Source of the DNA: Halocaridina rubra
Taxonomy: Eukaryota; Arthropoda; Malacostraca; Decapoda; Atyidae
Assembly: GCA_037179515.1 (NCBI GenBank)
Contig: JAXCGZ010019277.1
Location: forward strand, 1-64,000
Length of the DNA: 64,000 nucleotides
Direction of reading: 5' to 3'
The notes below the pieces were generated by a model. That model worked only from the letters and a program-made list of their open reading frames with translations, was not told the origin of the DNA and did no database searches. This document shows positions 47,533 to 60,499 of the stretch, in pieces. Positions within the stretch are counted from its first letter, which is position 1. The number at the start of each line of letters is the position of its first letter. Both the position numbers and the translations under genes were made by a program.

Positions 47533-47888
47533 AGCTAGAAGAGTGAGGGGGAATATGGTGACAGTCTTTAAATTCCTTCATGGTTATGATAGAGTGGATA
47601 GGGATCGATATTTTGATATGGCTGGCTCTAGAACTAGAGGTCGTAGTTTGAAGCTTCGTAAGAAAACTTCTTTGCAGGATGTAAGGAAATACTTTTTCAG
47701 TGTAAGAGTAGTTGATAATTGGAATTGGCTAAGCGATGAGGTAGTTAATGCTATCTCAATCCATAGTTTTAAGGAAAGGTATGATAAGTATCACTAAGTA
47801 TAAAATGGAACCGATCAGGAGACGGGAAGATACGAGCTTTGGGCTCTTTCCCGTAAACACAATTAGGTAATCACAATTAGGTAATCAC
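47533..47888 (+). mobile_element. CR1-like family A, copy A11 (5'-truncated 3' end)
   Basis: It starts at agctagaagagtgagg (the ARRVRG codons) and keeps an open frame to the normal stop at 47795-47797 (KFLHGYDRVDRDRYFDMAGS, SFKERYDKYH), then the 3' UTR and two tail units. It is the last copy of the second array. Confidence 0.9.
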
Positions 47889-49190
<1,302 letters not shown>

Positions 49191-49299
49191 TGACCCTTTG
49201 CTGGATCACGTTTCTTGGCTCGCGTTTTCACTGTACCGCGATTTCTTTTGGCAATTTTTTTTTTGGGGGGGTATATGCAAAAATATTAAAATATAAAAA

Positions 49300-50135
49300 A
49301 AAAATTTCAGTATTTTCATTTTTTTATTGAAAAAGCATTATTCATTATCTAATTGATAAAAAAAAATTATTTCCCAGCCTACGAATAATAAAACAGTAAA
49401 AAATAATAAAAAACATAAATTTAGATGTACTGTACAGTATAACTCACTGTATTGCATCATTTGAAATAGTGTCCGATAGCATACAATGTATTGGGGTCGC
49501 AGCTACGTGAGCTAGCATATATATTTATATTTCCAGTAGTTTCATGATTTTATTGATAAAAAAACGAATTTCTCAGCCTAATAATAATAAAACAGTAAAA
49601 AATATTAAAAAAACATAAATACTAACAGTATTGCAACATGTAAAATACGATACCGGTATCAACGTTTCGGACAAAGGCTCGCAACTACGTGAGATCGTGT
49701 CCGATAGCAAACAATGTATTGGGCTCGCACCTACGTGAGCTAGCATATATATTAAAATTTGCAGTAGCTTCATTATTTTATTGATAAAAAAAATGTATTT
49801 CTTAGCTTAAGAATAATAAAACAGTAAAAAATAGTAAAAAGCATAAATACCAAGAGTATTGCAACGTGTAAAATACAATACCAGTATTAGCGTTTCGGAC
49901 AAAGGCTCGCAACTACGTGAGATAGTGTCCGATAGCGTACAATGTATCGGAGTCGCACCTACGTGAGCCAACATATATATTAAAATTTCCAGTAGTTTCA
50001 TTATTTTATTGATAAAAAAACGTATTTCTTAGCTTAAGAATAATAAAACAGTAAAAAATAGTAAAAAACATAAATACTAACAGTATTGCAACATGTAAAA
50101 TACGATACCGCTATCAGCGTTTCGGACAAAGGCTT
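49300..50135 (+). repeat. 228-bp tandem repeats, about 3.7 units
   Basis: The marker ccagtag/gcagtag recurs at 49533, 49761 and 49989, exactly 228 bases apart. Each unit contains an A/T-rich half (attgataaaaaaa, ataataaaacagtaaaaaa) and a half with tcgcaactacgtgagat and gtgtccgatagc. The first unit (about 49300-49530) is more diverged and lacks part of the GC-rich half. They lie wholly inside the pogo/Tigger-type element. Confidence 0.88.
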
Positions 50136-50254
50136 CCACCATCTTCCATTGTTTCGCCTCACTCGTTCAGTCTAACTCACGTGTGAGCCATTCACGTTGT
50201 GCTTATTAATACGTTTTGCTTGTGATTTTTTTACTCGCATATTTTAACCTTTGC

Positions 50255-50365
50255 AATGCCTCCCAAGCATCCTTCATCTGCTAAGGCTTCTTGTAGTGAG
50301 CCTAAGCGGCAAAGGAAAATGTTAACCATAACAGATAAGATAAGTTTATCTATCACGTATATATA
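50255..50365 (+). pseudogene. pogo/Tigger transposase N-terminus
   Basis: A 36-codon frame reads MPPKHPSSAKASCSEPKRQR then KMLTITDKI before diverging into a stop. A start of the form MPxKR..., a short Ser/Lys linker and KRKxLTIxEKxxLL is the usual beginning of Tigger/jerky/CENP-B-type transposases, just ahead of their helix-turn-helix. The rest of the DNA-binding and DDE domains is missing. Confidence 0.68.
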
Positions 50366-50560
50366 AATTTACGTTGCATGCTGTTATTTATAAAGTAAAG
50401 GGTGTTTTTTAACAGTGCAGGGAGGGTTTATACAGTAAACGTAAAAATAAAAAAAACCAATGTACATGAGTATGTCATATAAATTTACGCTTGCATGCTG
50501 TTATTTATGAAGTAAAGGGTGGTTTGTTAACAGTACAGGGAGGGTTTATACAGTTTATAC
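50364..50560 (+). repeat. Two-unit tandem repeat, about 117 bp
   Basis: The stretch aaatttacg(c)ttgcatgctg through agggagggtttatacagt occurs at about 50366-50435 and again at about 50481-50551, with a shared flank (tgtacat, gtatgtcatat). It lies within the pogo/Tigger-type element. Confidence 0.75.
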
Positions 50561-50677
50561 GGTGTAAATGTAATAATGAATTAAAATATCTATGTACATA
50601 TAAGCTGATCCTACTCCGCGATTTTCTTGTCTCGCGCCGGTTCCCGGAACCAAACCTTCGCGATAATTGAAGGAACA

Positions 50678-50795
<118 letters not shown>

Positions 50796-50808
50796 GTAAA
50801 ACACTAAC

Positions 50809-50920
50809 CATTAAAGAATTGAGATGCATCAGTCTTTTCTTCCATCTGCACAAGATATTCATCAATAACACATTTTGCATGTTCTCGATCTAATTTTTCT
50901 TTATGGAAGTTTACTATGTC
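50809..50920 (-). CDS. Cytochrome P450 (CYP2 clan), exon preceding the I helix
   Basis: The minus-strand acceptor is ctttatttcag at 50921-50931 and the donor is AATG/GTTAGT at 50808. The 112-nt exon reads [20 protein letters not shown] then [17 protein letters not shown] and leaves in phase 1. The pattern (a His after the G-helix region, an Asp then the IDxYLxxM block, and an acidic stretch before the I helix) is the CYP2-clan layout preceding the I helix. Joining to the exon at 30274-30454 keeps the frame and gives an uninterrupted F-N-E-M-D transition. Exons encoding the N-terminal half were not found between here and 64000. Confidence 0.88.
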
Positions 50921-51077
50921 CTGAAATAAAGAAACAATCGGCTAAAAATATTTTATTTACACAACATAATCTTGTAAACACTATATACTTTTTGTAAATG
51001 ATCCTTTCTACTGCCAAAGTTAGAATGGAGGCTACATACAACGTCAAATACACATAACTATGCATAAAACTCGTGTG
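50921..51077 (-). other. P450 intron sequence
   Basis: Unique AT-rich sequence upstream (minus strand) of the exon, up to the 3' end of family B copy B5. No feature is recognised beyond the splice acceptor. Confidence 0.55.
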
Positions 51078-51885
51078 ATTACTCTTTTTATGAGTGTGAC
51101 ACCGAGAAAGGCAAGAAAATTGCCCTCATCAATAAAGGCCCGGGTGCAAATAAAACATTATGACAAAGGAAAAGTAAATGATTAAGGACAAGACAGAGAT
51201 TAGGTAATGATACACAATAGGAAAAGGATAGGCTGAAAGAATAGTCGAAGTACTGAGGACCTAGGAATATGGCAGAGTACTGAGGACCTAGGAATATGGC
51301 AGGATTAGGCCCTGAGATGACAAAAGCTCCGTTTTTTTTTTTTTTTAATGAAGACAGCTTATAAGAATTAGGAAAGACAGAAGAAGAAAGAGAGTTCCAG
51401 AGTCTGAAGGTAGATGGGAAGAAGCAGTCACTGCACCGACCAATCCATGAGTTACAAACCTCCATACAGTACCTGTGAGACGAGGCTGCTTGGTGAGTGT
51501 TACGTTACCTCAGCAGTGGGGGAGGATTACATCTTGCCAACTCATCAGAGCAGTGATGAAAGTAGTAGTGATAGAAAAGAGAAAGGGATGATGCCTTTCG
51601 GCAAAGAGAAAGAGAATCTAGATTAGAAGTGAGAGAAGGGTCATTAAAGAATCTGACTGCCTTAGATTCAACCCTATCAAGAAGATAAGCACACGAAGAA
51701 GCACCCAATATGTGCAAGCAGTATTCTAAGCAGGGACAGATAAGACCTTTGTAGATTTTATGCAACTGTGAAGAGGAAAAGTAATGACAAAAACTAAACA
51801 GAACCCTCAATTTTTTGGATGCAGACTTAAAAATGTGGCTTATGTGAGCTAGAGGTTATTTGGATTCCTATGTTAATAGAATTAG
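51078..51885 (-). mobile_element. Jockey-group LINE family B, copy B5, 3' part
   Basis: Minus-strand 3' UTR and RT C-terminus (51505-51810: FSFCHYFSSSQLHKIYKGLI, CPCLEYCLHILGASSCAYLL; 51088-51465: [20 protein letters not shown]). A 27-bp tandem duplication (agtactgaggacctaggaa) lies at about 51249-51302. It is interrupted at 51885 by the piggyBac-like MITE and continues at 52336. Confidence 0.9.
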
Positions 51886-52335
51886 CCCTCTCAAACACAG
51901 TGACACCAATGGAGTGCATAAATTTTTTTGGCCTAAGTGCACCGTGACGGCACTGGCATCCATTTGAATAAAAATACTATTTTTAATTAGCTATATTCAG
52001 GTCAATGGCGTCATTCTTAGTTGAACGTAGGTTTCCTCAATCTCTCCTGAATGAACTAATTAGCAACTCTCTCCACTGATGTGCCTTTGAGGGGAAAGCA
52101 TAAAACAAAGGCAGTTTCCATCTCCCACACTCATCACACAGACCGTACGTCTCTTTATGTGCACTTTATTCCATGTCCATAAACGGTCCCATGAATTAAT
52201 GTTTCTCTTGTTTTATTGATTCATGAAAAAAAACAAGATATCTCGGCACGCTCTAAAAAATTGCCGGCCGGAGACAGGATTTCACAGATGACCACGGAAA
52301 AGAAAACTTATGGAAGATTATGGTGCGTGAGATGG
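51886..52335. mobile_element. piggyBac-like MITE, 450 bp
   Basis: An insertion in LINE copy B5, recognised because the host LINE sequence resumes without loss (tagaatta... before, ...agggtaaatttcg after; other copies read tagagttaagagggtaaat). The ends are CCCTCTCAAACAC on the left and CCATCTCACGCAC read inward from the right, an imperfect 13-bp inverted repeat with three mismatches. It is flanked by TTAG (882-885) and TTAA (336-339), consistent with the TTAA duplication of piggyBac with one later mutation. There is no coding capacity. Confidence 0.65.
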
Positions 52336-54955
52336 TTAACAGGGTAAATTTCGTTAGTTTTGAAGACAATAAGGCTATCAGGAGGAGAAGAAGATAAAGA
52401 GATAGTCAGAACTGTATTTTGGAGGCATTAAATTTAACAAATCTTTGGGTGCCCCACTCAGATTCCCTCTGCAAATCAGAGTTGAGAGTAGATGAAAGAA
52501 TGATATGAGACTGATTACGAGTAGCAGATGAAGGTTGCGAACAAAAGGCAGAGGAAAAATGATGGGAAGAATTGTCAGCAATGCCGTGCAGAAGAGAGGA
52601 GGATGGGGACTGAAGAAAATTGTTGATGGAGAGAAGGAACAAAGTAGAGGAAAGAACAGGGCCCTGTGGAACACTACTGGACTGGTGACAAGGAATGGGC
52701 TAAATGTTGCACCGTTAACAACCACAGATATAAAGCTTAAAATCAGAGAACAGAAAGAGGGGAGTTTGGCCAACAGAACCTTGTGCCAGACTCTGTCAAA
52801 AGCCTTAGAGATATCAAGGGTGACGACAAAGTATTCCCTATAGTTCCTCAGAGAAGATAACCATACATGAATAAGATAAGACAGGAGGTCACCAGTGGAT
52901 TTTGCCTTGCAGAAGCCTTACTGGTGATCGGAGATAAGCGAGTTAGATTCCAGGCATTCCAAGAAGTGAGAGTTGAGCAAATTTTTGAAAACTTTAGTGT
53001 TAAAAGATGTTTGGGCAATAGGTTGACAGTCTGAAGGAATAAAGCTGTCACCCTTCTTAGGAACAAGGTGCACTAGAGCATGCTTCCAAACTGAAAGATG
53101 GATATTGGTTGAGAGAATGAGGCTAAAAGGATGGTAAAAGCACAGGAGCCAGTTCATCTACAAACTCCTTAAGGAACGTTGTAGGGATACCATCGGGACC
53201 AGATGCCTCGTTCATCTTTAGCGAGCTAAGAATCTTAAGAACTTTGCATTAGAGATGGGTAACGAATGAGTGACAGGTGAGCTGGAATCATTTTACAGAA
53301 GAGTTGACAGAAAAATGAGAGCCAAAGAGAGTGGATTTGTCAGTGGGAAAGCAAGCTATAGAACCATAAGAATGAATGATATTGAGGAAGCTTGAGTTAC
53401 AAAATTTTTGGAGAGGTTTTTGGCTAAGGACCAGAAACAATTATTAGTGGGAGAGGAGTTAAGGCCATCAACTATCTTTCTTATCAAGTAACCTTTAGAC
53501 CTTCGAATCTGAGCAGTACAGTAATTCCTTACTGTAATAAAAGCAAAGCGAGTTAAATCAGAAGGAGAGGCTTGGTACGACCAGCGTGTCCAATCCCTAG
53601 CCTGACTAGCCATGGAGCAAGCACGGTCAAACCAAGGATTTGGGGGAGAAAAACTTTTCGTAGAGGACGGGATGACCGCCTCCATTCCTGAGGTTATGAT
53701 CTCTGTAGTTTTTAGAGCTACCTGATCATGGTTGTGGGACCAAAAGCAGTAGTCATCCTACAGGGAGTCAATGACGAAATTACGCAAATCTTCACGTGGG
53801 TACGCTCAAAGTTCCAAAAGCAGCGCTGACTAGGATGAACTGATGGAAAGGGAGCAAAAAATGGATGAGATTGAGATCACAGAGTGCTCAGATTTACCAA
53901 GAGGGGAAAGCACAGAATATGAGTAAGTTAAAGGCTTAGAAGTAAGAAATAGGTCAAGAGTATTGGCTGCATGTTCGTGACAATCAAGAGCACGAGTAGG
54001 ATGTTTAATAAACTGCTCCAGATTATGAGTAATAGAGAAACCAGGGGCTTCCCTTCCTCTCACATCAGTGTAAGAAGAATTAAGCCACTCACTGTGATGT
54101 ACGTGGAAGTCCCCAATATAGAGAACTTCAGCATGTGGGTGAGAAGATAGTAAAGAATCATGACAAGAGAGAAGATATTCAAAGAAAGACATAAATTCAA
54201 TGGAGTTTGGAGAACAGTAGCAGAAGCAATGGGATATAGTGGTAGTGGAGAGATAGATTTTCTGCCAGAGAACATCAGTCAGGAGATTCAAAGTCCATGA
54301 GCCTTGCAATAGGAGTGCTAGTGTTGCAGTAGGCACAGACCTTACCTTTGGAATGAAACGAGAATACAAGGATATATTGAGAGATTTGAAATGGGTCAGT
54401 GGATGCATGGCTAGACAGCTGGGTTCCAAAGAGAAGAAGGAGCTTATTGAGGGTTGTCCCTGAGTGCTGTTCCACAGACAAAAGATTAGAGTTCAGCCCA
54501 TGAATGGTAGAAAAGAGAAGAGTGAAAGAAGCAGATCTATCAGCAAGTGCAAGGTTAAGGGCAGAACCAGTGCTACCACCTGGCGTGTACACCCTCACAC
54601 CAGTAGTGGAGTCAACAAGATCCCTGGAAATTCTTGGCACCCCTCTATGCCGGGTACTGGGGGCCATAAGCTGTGGTCCTTCCATACATATAGCAAAAAT
54701 GAGGAAAAAGATAGCAAAAAGAAACAGATATGGGAGTGTTGTGACTTATCAAATATAATGGGATAGTAAGAGATGTGTAACGAACACGCCAAAATATTCA
54801 GTGTAGTTGTAGGCATAAGGGGAAGAACCGTGCCTGAGGGAAGATTCAATCTTGAGCTGCCTGGACCAGTCCTAGTTGAATCAGTAATACCTTCAGTCAT
54901 AGTATTTCAACAGGTGACTGGTGCCATGCACAGCCTACTAATCAAAATATTCCTT
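52336..54955 (-). pseudogene. Jockey-group LINE family B, copy B5, endonuclease-RT part
   Basis: The longest copy of family B. Minus-strand frames: 54275-54900 (5' region with EGPQLMAPSTRHRGVPRISR), 53830-54429 (endonuclease: VLYIGDFHVHHSEWLNSSYT, LGKSEHSVISIS), 53356-53685 (linker, CTAQIRRSKGYLIRK), 52918-53157 (LVPKKGDSFIPSDCQPIAQT) and 52378-52773 (RT with the LFFPLLCSFSPST region in shifted frame). The usual SDH of the endonuclease is SEH here. Many shifts and stops make it inactive. The 5' boundary near 54955 is where similarity to B1 ends. Confidence 0.88.
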
Positions 54956-56017
54956 TCAAATGCTAAACAAACTAACCCCAAGCAGAAGAAGATTCCAAAA
55001 TCAGGCACGACTGACAACAACAGTAAAAAAAAATTTTGTTACTCATGAAGTCTTCTACATAAATCAAGTGGATGACCATAACCATAGTATAAGAAGTTAG
55101 GCAGTGAGATTTCTCTAGCTGCTGTTTATGCCAAAGATATTCTATTTTAATATTGTGACAAGAGGTTGGGATAACGAAGGAAGTATACTTTCTCTTTAAC
55201 CCCAGACTATAGTAATATTGCACCTACTACTTTAAACCAAAATATTTAGCCTAATGCCTATTTTGATTTAGTAACCTCCAACAACAAGCAGAAAATATGT
55301 GTATGGAATATTATTCCCTTCCACACCTTTAGTGATAAAGTTTTAACAATGGGTGGAAAAGATATTAGTGCATGAACATCTAAATGTAAAAATGGGAGAT
55401 GTAGAGACTGAGAGTAAACTGGAAAGTTGGTGTGACAAGGAACAACAATTGTGGGTTTTGGTTAGTAAATATGAGTGTGAAATGTTTCACAAGAGCCAAA
55501 TACATAATGCACTTTGACAAGTCAGATCCTTGAATGTAGTTTCTTCCTTATCCATGAGCTAGTGAATAAAAAAATAAAAGATAGGTCGCTACATCTTGTG
55601 AAGGTAAAACTGAGTATAACTGGCATGGTTGGGAAGAAATAACATGAGGACATATGGAAAGGTTAGATAATTGGTGAAATAAAAGAGGGTATTGTATGAA
55701 TGCTCTTGACAATAGAAGGATCTAGAATTATGGGAGGAGTACAAGAGTAACTGCAGAGAGAAGTAAACAGAAATTTATATATTAGATCCTTCAGAGGGTG
55801 AACAACAGTTTTGGAAAATTACAAATAATAAGAAAAATAAGAAAGAGAGGCTGATATAATAATTAGCAGGCCTGAAAAGCTGAAGAAAACCTAACTGAGT
55901 AAAGGGAGATTGCAGTGGAGGGAGTGGGAAGTTTTGTGGAATTTATATATGTGGAAGTGGTAGGAGAGTGATATTTCCAAGTAAAGGAGGAAAGTAGAAA
56001 CTCGGAATTGCAGTATA
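54956..56017. other. Unassigned AT-rich sequence
   Basis: There is no gene or repeat I can name over about 1 kb. Short phrases (gagtgtgaaatg...) recur in the decayed RT region at 59880-59940, suggesting ancient repeat material. Confidence 0.4.
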
Positions 56018-56217
56018 CAGAGGTTCCGGTTTTACGTCACGGACTCCCTTTTCAACCAAGGGCTAGGACGGTTGCCTTCTTGCGAAGGACTTGTTTTGGC
56101 AGATGTAATCATTACCCTGAGTGCATGCCCTTGCTAACCTCAGACCGTGACAGGGCGCGAACCCTCGACCTGACGCCTCAGAGTTGCGGACGCTATCGTT
56201 TGAGCCACGGGGACTAC
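56018..56217 (-). mobile_element. tRNA-derived SINE, copy 2
   Basis: Minus strand: gtccccgtggctcaaacg (box A region), gagggttcgcgccc (box B region), then ctgaggttagcaagggcatg and the body through cgtgacgtaaaaccgg. It is close to copy 1 over the full length, differing at about a dozen bases by eye. It is not embedded in (TA)n at its 3' end as copy 1 is. Confidence 0.72.
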
Positions 56218-56288
56218 AATTACAGTATATAGAGGATACAGAGGAGTTGATGAGAAAACTAGAGATGACTAAAGGTGGAATTCACTAT

Positions 56289-56498
<210 letters not shown>

Positions 56499-59498
56499 GT
56501 GATTACCTAATTGTGATTACCTAATTGTGTTTACGGGAAAGAGCCCAAAGCTCGCATCTTCCCGTCTCCTCATCGGTTCCATTTTATACTTAGTGATACT
56601 TATCATGCCTGTCCTTAAAACTATGGATTGAGATAGCATTAACTACCTCCTCGCTTAGCCAATTTCAATTATCAACTACTCTTACACTGAAAAAGTATTT
56701 CCTTACATCCTGCAAAGAAGTTTTCTTACGAAGCTTCAAACTATGACCTCTAGTTCTAGAGCCAGCCATATCAAAATATCGATCTCTATCCACTCTATCA
56801 TAACCATGAAGGAATTTAAAGAATGTCACCATATCCCCCCTCACTCTTCTAGCTTCGAGTGATGGTAAGTCTAATTCCCTCAGCCTCTCATCATAACTGA
56901 GATTACGTATTTCTGGCACCAGTTTCGTGGCATGTCTTTGAACTTTTTCAAGCTTAGCTATGTGCTTTTTCAAGTGCGGATTCCAAAGGGGGCTGCATAT
57001 TCGAGTTTTGGCCTCACATAGGTTACATAAATATTTCTGAACATTTCCTTGTCCATGTGCCTGAAGGCTACCCTTACATTTGATAAGAATGCATATGCTG
57101 CCCTTACTATGCCATTTATATGTATTTCTGGAGACAAATTTGCCAGTATGTTTACTCCTAGATCTCTCTCATTTTCTGTCTCTTGAAGTTGTACTCCAGC
57201 CACCGAGTAGTCAAGCTTGGGCCTTCTTGCACTTGCACCCATTCTCATTACCTTACATTTTGAGGTATTGAATTTCATTAGCCACTTTTCTGACCACTCG
57301 TGCAGATTATTTAGATCCTCCTGAAGTTCTCTACCATTGTTCTCGTTTTTTACTTTCTTCACAATCTCTGCATCATCTGCAAACATATTCATGAATGAAT
57401 TTACAGACTCTGGTAGGTCATTTACATATACAAGGAACAAAAGTGGCCCTAAAACTGAACCCTGTGGAACTCCACTACTAACTCTTCTCCATTCAGACAC
57501 TGAGTGTCTTACTCTAACCCTCTGTTCCCTTCCTTCTAAGTAAGTTTTTATCCATTCCAAAACATTTCCACCTATTCTAGCCATTGATTGCAGCTTCCTA
57601 ATAAGTCTCCCATGTGGAACAGTGTCAAACGCTTTCTGGAAGTCTAGGAATATGCAATCTGCCCAGCCCTCTCTTTCCTGTAAGATTTGGCTTACCTCAT
57701 CATAAAATTCTAATAAGTTTGTTACTATTGATCTACCTTCTCTGAAGCCATGTTGCCTCACTGACAAAAAGTTGAAGGATTCCAAGTGAAGAGAGATATG
57801 TTTCCTTAGTAGTTTTTCCATAACTTTGCAAACTATGCTGGTCAAGGAAACTGGTCTATAGTTCAGAGCCGTATCCCTCCTTCCCTTTTTGAAGATAGGT
57901 ATCACATTTGCTTGTTTCCAGCATCTTGGAATCTCCCCTGACTCCAGTGACTCCTTAAATATGATACTTAGTGCCACTGATATTGAGTTTGCGCATTTTT
58001 TAAGCACATGACGGGATACGTCATCAGGACCTGTAGCTTTATGAACATCTAAATCCATCAGCGCTTTGCATACCTCTGTGGCTGTAAGGTTGATGTTCTC
58101 TAATACCGGCCCCTGAGCTTCTATGACTGCAATCTGAGGGGGTGGGGTATTTTCTACTGTAAATACTGACTGAAACTCCTTGTTCAATTCTTTGCAGATC
58201 TCTTCATCCGTCTCAGTGATGCTTCCATCCGCTCTCTTTAGCCTTAAAACCTGTTCTTTTACCTTCAGTTTTCCTCTAATAAAGCTGTGGAAAAGCTTGG
58301 GATTTTCTTTAGCCTTTCTGGTGATGTCCCTCTCATAATATCTCTCTGCCTCTCTCCTTTTACTTAGGTAGTCATTTCTTGCTCTTTTGTAGGTTTGCCA
58401 GGCATTTATGTTTTTTCTCCTCCTATACCTTTTCCAGCATTTGTCTCTCCACTCCTTAGCTCTTTTACACCTATTATCGAACCATTTCTCTCTGGCATGA
58501 ATTACACCTCCTTTGGTGACAGGTATGCAGCAATCTACTATCTTCCCATATTTCTCACAAAAGATGTCATACATTTCTTGTACAGATTTGTTGTAAAATA
58601 AGGTTCTCCAGTCAATAACTGCAAAAAGCTCATTCATTTTGAAGTAATCTCCTTTCGGATAGTTCCTCCTCATGTCCTCAGTGCCTCTACTCTCAGGAAG
58701 AATATCTTCAATGATATACTCCATCAACAACACACAGTGGTCACTCTTTCCAATTGGTGGTTTATACTCAATTTTTTCAATATCCAACACATTATCTGTG
58801 AACACTAGATCAAGTAGTGATGGCTCATCCCCACCCCTGGCCCTTGTTGGTTCCATTACATGTTGGTGTAGGAAATTCCCTTGTACGCAATCTAGGAATC
58901 TTGCCAAGAATGAGTCCTCACCACTGCGTGGGTCAAGATTTATCCAATCTATCTCTTTATGATTATAGTCTCCCATAATCAAAATCCTACATATTTTTTC
59001 CCGTGCCATGTTAACAACTGAGTTTATGACTTCAATAGTACCTATATGACTTTCCTCATAAACTTCAAGCCTATTTTGGTTCCTTGGTGGGTTGTATACA
59101 ACAGTTATTATAATGCTCTCTGACCCAGTATTTATGCGAGCAACAAGAAATTCCTTGAACTCACTTTCTATAGCAAAGTTTATTTCTTCAACTTGAATCC
59201 TTTCACTTATGAGCAGTGCTATCCCTCCACCAGTCCTCTCAGATCTTTCAACCCTTAGTATTCTGAAGCCCTTAGGAAAAACTGTGACACTGTTTATGTC
59301 CTCACTCAACTTAGTCTCTGTAATTGCTACTATATCTGCCTTACTGTTGTGAATCCTATCTTTTAATTATACTGCCTTACCAGCTAATCCATCAGCATTT
59401 GTGTATAACAATCTTAATGAGGCCCCATCCCATGATCTTCTGTCATTATCTTCTTTATCTCCCCTTTGTCTGGAAGAACTCTGTATATGTCTACGTGT
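56499..59498 (-). mobile_element. CR1-like family A, copy A12 (best preserved)
   Basis: A minus-strand 3.0-kb copy with two tail units at 56499-56530 (adjoining TA repeats), the 3' UTR, ORF2 and a few bases of the ORF1/ORF2 junction. It is 5'-truncated at about 59498, where it meets a TACG/TACA microsatellite. ORF2 has only two visible lesions (see next entry). Confidence 0.93.
56665..59417 (-). pseudogene. Family A ORF2: APE endonuclease and reverse transcriptase
   Basis: The main frame is 56970-59309 (779 codons) plus 56665-56973 after a one-base deletion near 56990 (YAAPF then shifted). Upstream, the LLYTNADGLAGKAV segment is separated from the main frame by a TAA at about 59368 where other copies have GAA. 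Domains: APE endonuclease (ITETKLSED; ILIMGDYNHKEIDW; PIGKSDHCVLL), RT (KATGPDDVSRHVLKKCANSI; ALNYRPVSLTSIVCKVMEKL; LDFQKAFDTVPHGRL; GVPQGSVLGPLLFLVYVNDL; active site MFADDAEIV) and the CR1-type C-terminus (MAGSRTRGHSLKLRKKTSLQ; FSVRVVDN). Apart from these two changes all expected catalytic residues I can recognise are present. This is a near-intact retrotransposition enzyme in a 5'-truncated element without ORF1. Confidence 0.92.
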
Positions 59499-59539
59499 AA
59501 GTGTACGTATACGTATACGTATACATATACATATACATT

Positions 59540-59618
<79 letters not shown>

Positions 59619-59620
59619 GC
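59499..59620. repeat. Compound microsatellite (TACG/TACA, TA, GATA)
   Basis: It passes from gtacgtatacgtatac through catatacat to (TA)n at about 59545-59588 and (GATA)n at about 59588-59618. It marks the 5' truncation point of A12. Confidence 0.9.
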
Positions 59621-59839
59621 AGAGAGGTCGTGTGTTAAACTGCTGTTGTGGGTTGTAAGTGTTTCTTTTTAGAGGGGAGAAGCAAAAACAAACTGGTAAA
59701 GGAAAACAATGATTTAGTGTTCAAAGACAGAGAAGATTAGTAGACTAAGTATAGGGGAATCATCTTTGTTATACATATCCAAGATAAGGGTTATGGACTA
59801 GGCTTATTGGCAGGGTGACTTGCTATACAGAAAAATGAT

Positions 59840-60480
59840 AATGGGGATAAATAATGAGGGTTCAGACAATTTCAAGACTGTGTAGTCTTAAATGTACTCC
59901 TCGAAAGATATGTGAGTGTGAAATGGTTGAGAAGAGTATATCTAAACTGCATTTATGAACAAAGAAAAAGACTGTGTCAAGGTGACAAAAAAAAATAATA
60001 TAGCATATTTTTCATATGTATGGGGAGGGTGGAAATCGTCTGAGAGGAATAAAAGGCTTTTAGACGAGTGAAGGTTCATAGAAGATGGAGAGAGGTTGGT
60101 GCTGGGAAGTGAGCAAATAAAATTTGCTGATGATTGCATAATTGCTTTATATACTAGATGAATTGGTAGGCATCTTAATGCAGAAAATGGTAAAGTGATT
60201 AGTTGGATGCAGAGTAAGATTTAACTGTACGATACTTGAAGAGGTTGACAGTTTCACATATTTGCACGTGATCATAAAGGTAGACAGTAGTCAGGGTATG
60301 GAGACAAACCATTGAGTGGAAATGAAGCAATTGGAGCTGTAATAAGTGTATGGAGACAAACTGGCAATGGGACTGCTACTTCTATATTTTACATGGTAGT
60401 CACTGTTTGACTTAATGCACTAAAGAAAAAAATGTACTATAAACTGACTTAGATGTGTCTGCAATCAATTGGGTACACAC
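59840..60480 (+). pseudogene. Highly decayed LINE reverse transcriptase
   Basis: Plus-strand fragments read SEQIKFADDCIIALYTR near 60110 (an RT active-site FADD) and, in another frame, VDSFTYLHVIIKVDSSQG near 60250, the thumb motif (VxxFxYLG..I..DG) that normally follows the active site in several LINE clades. No continuous frame remains. It probably belongs to an RTE- or jockey-like element unrelated to families A-C. Confidence 0.5.
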
Positions 60481-60499
60481 AGATAAAGCAAATCTGTGT

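Noticed and set aside
49300..50135. CRISPR-like or regularly spaced repeat array
   Set aside because: The units are 228-bp head-to-tail repeats with no unique spacers, inside a eukaryotic DNA transposon.
57337..58962. Plus-strand frames opposite the family A RT (also at matching positions in the other copies)
   Set aside because: They are antisense shadows of the RT and endonuclease and recur wherever the LINE occurs.
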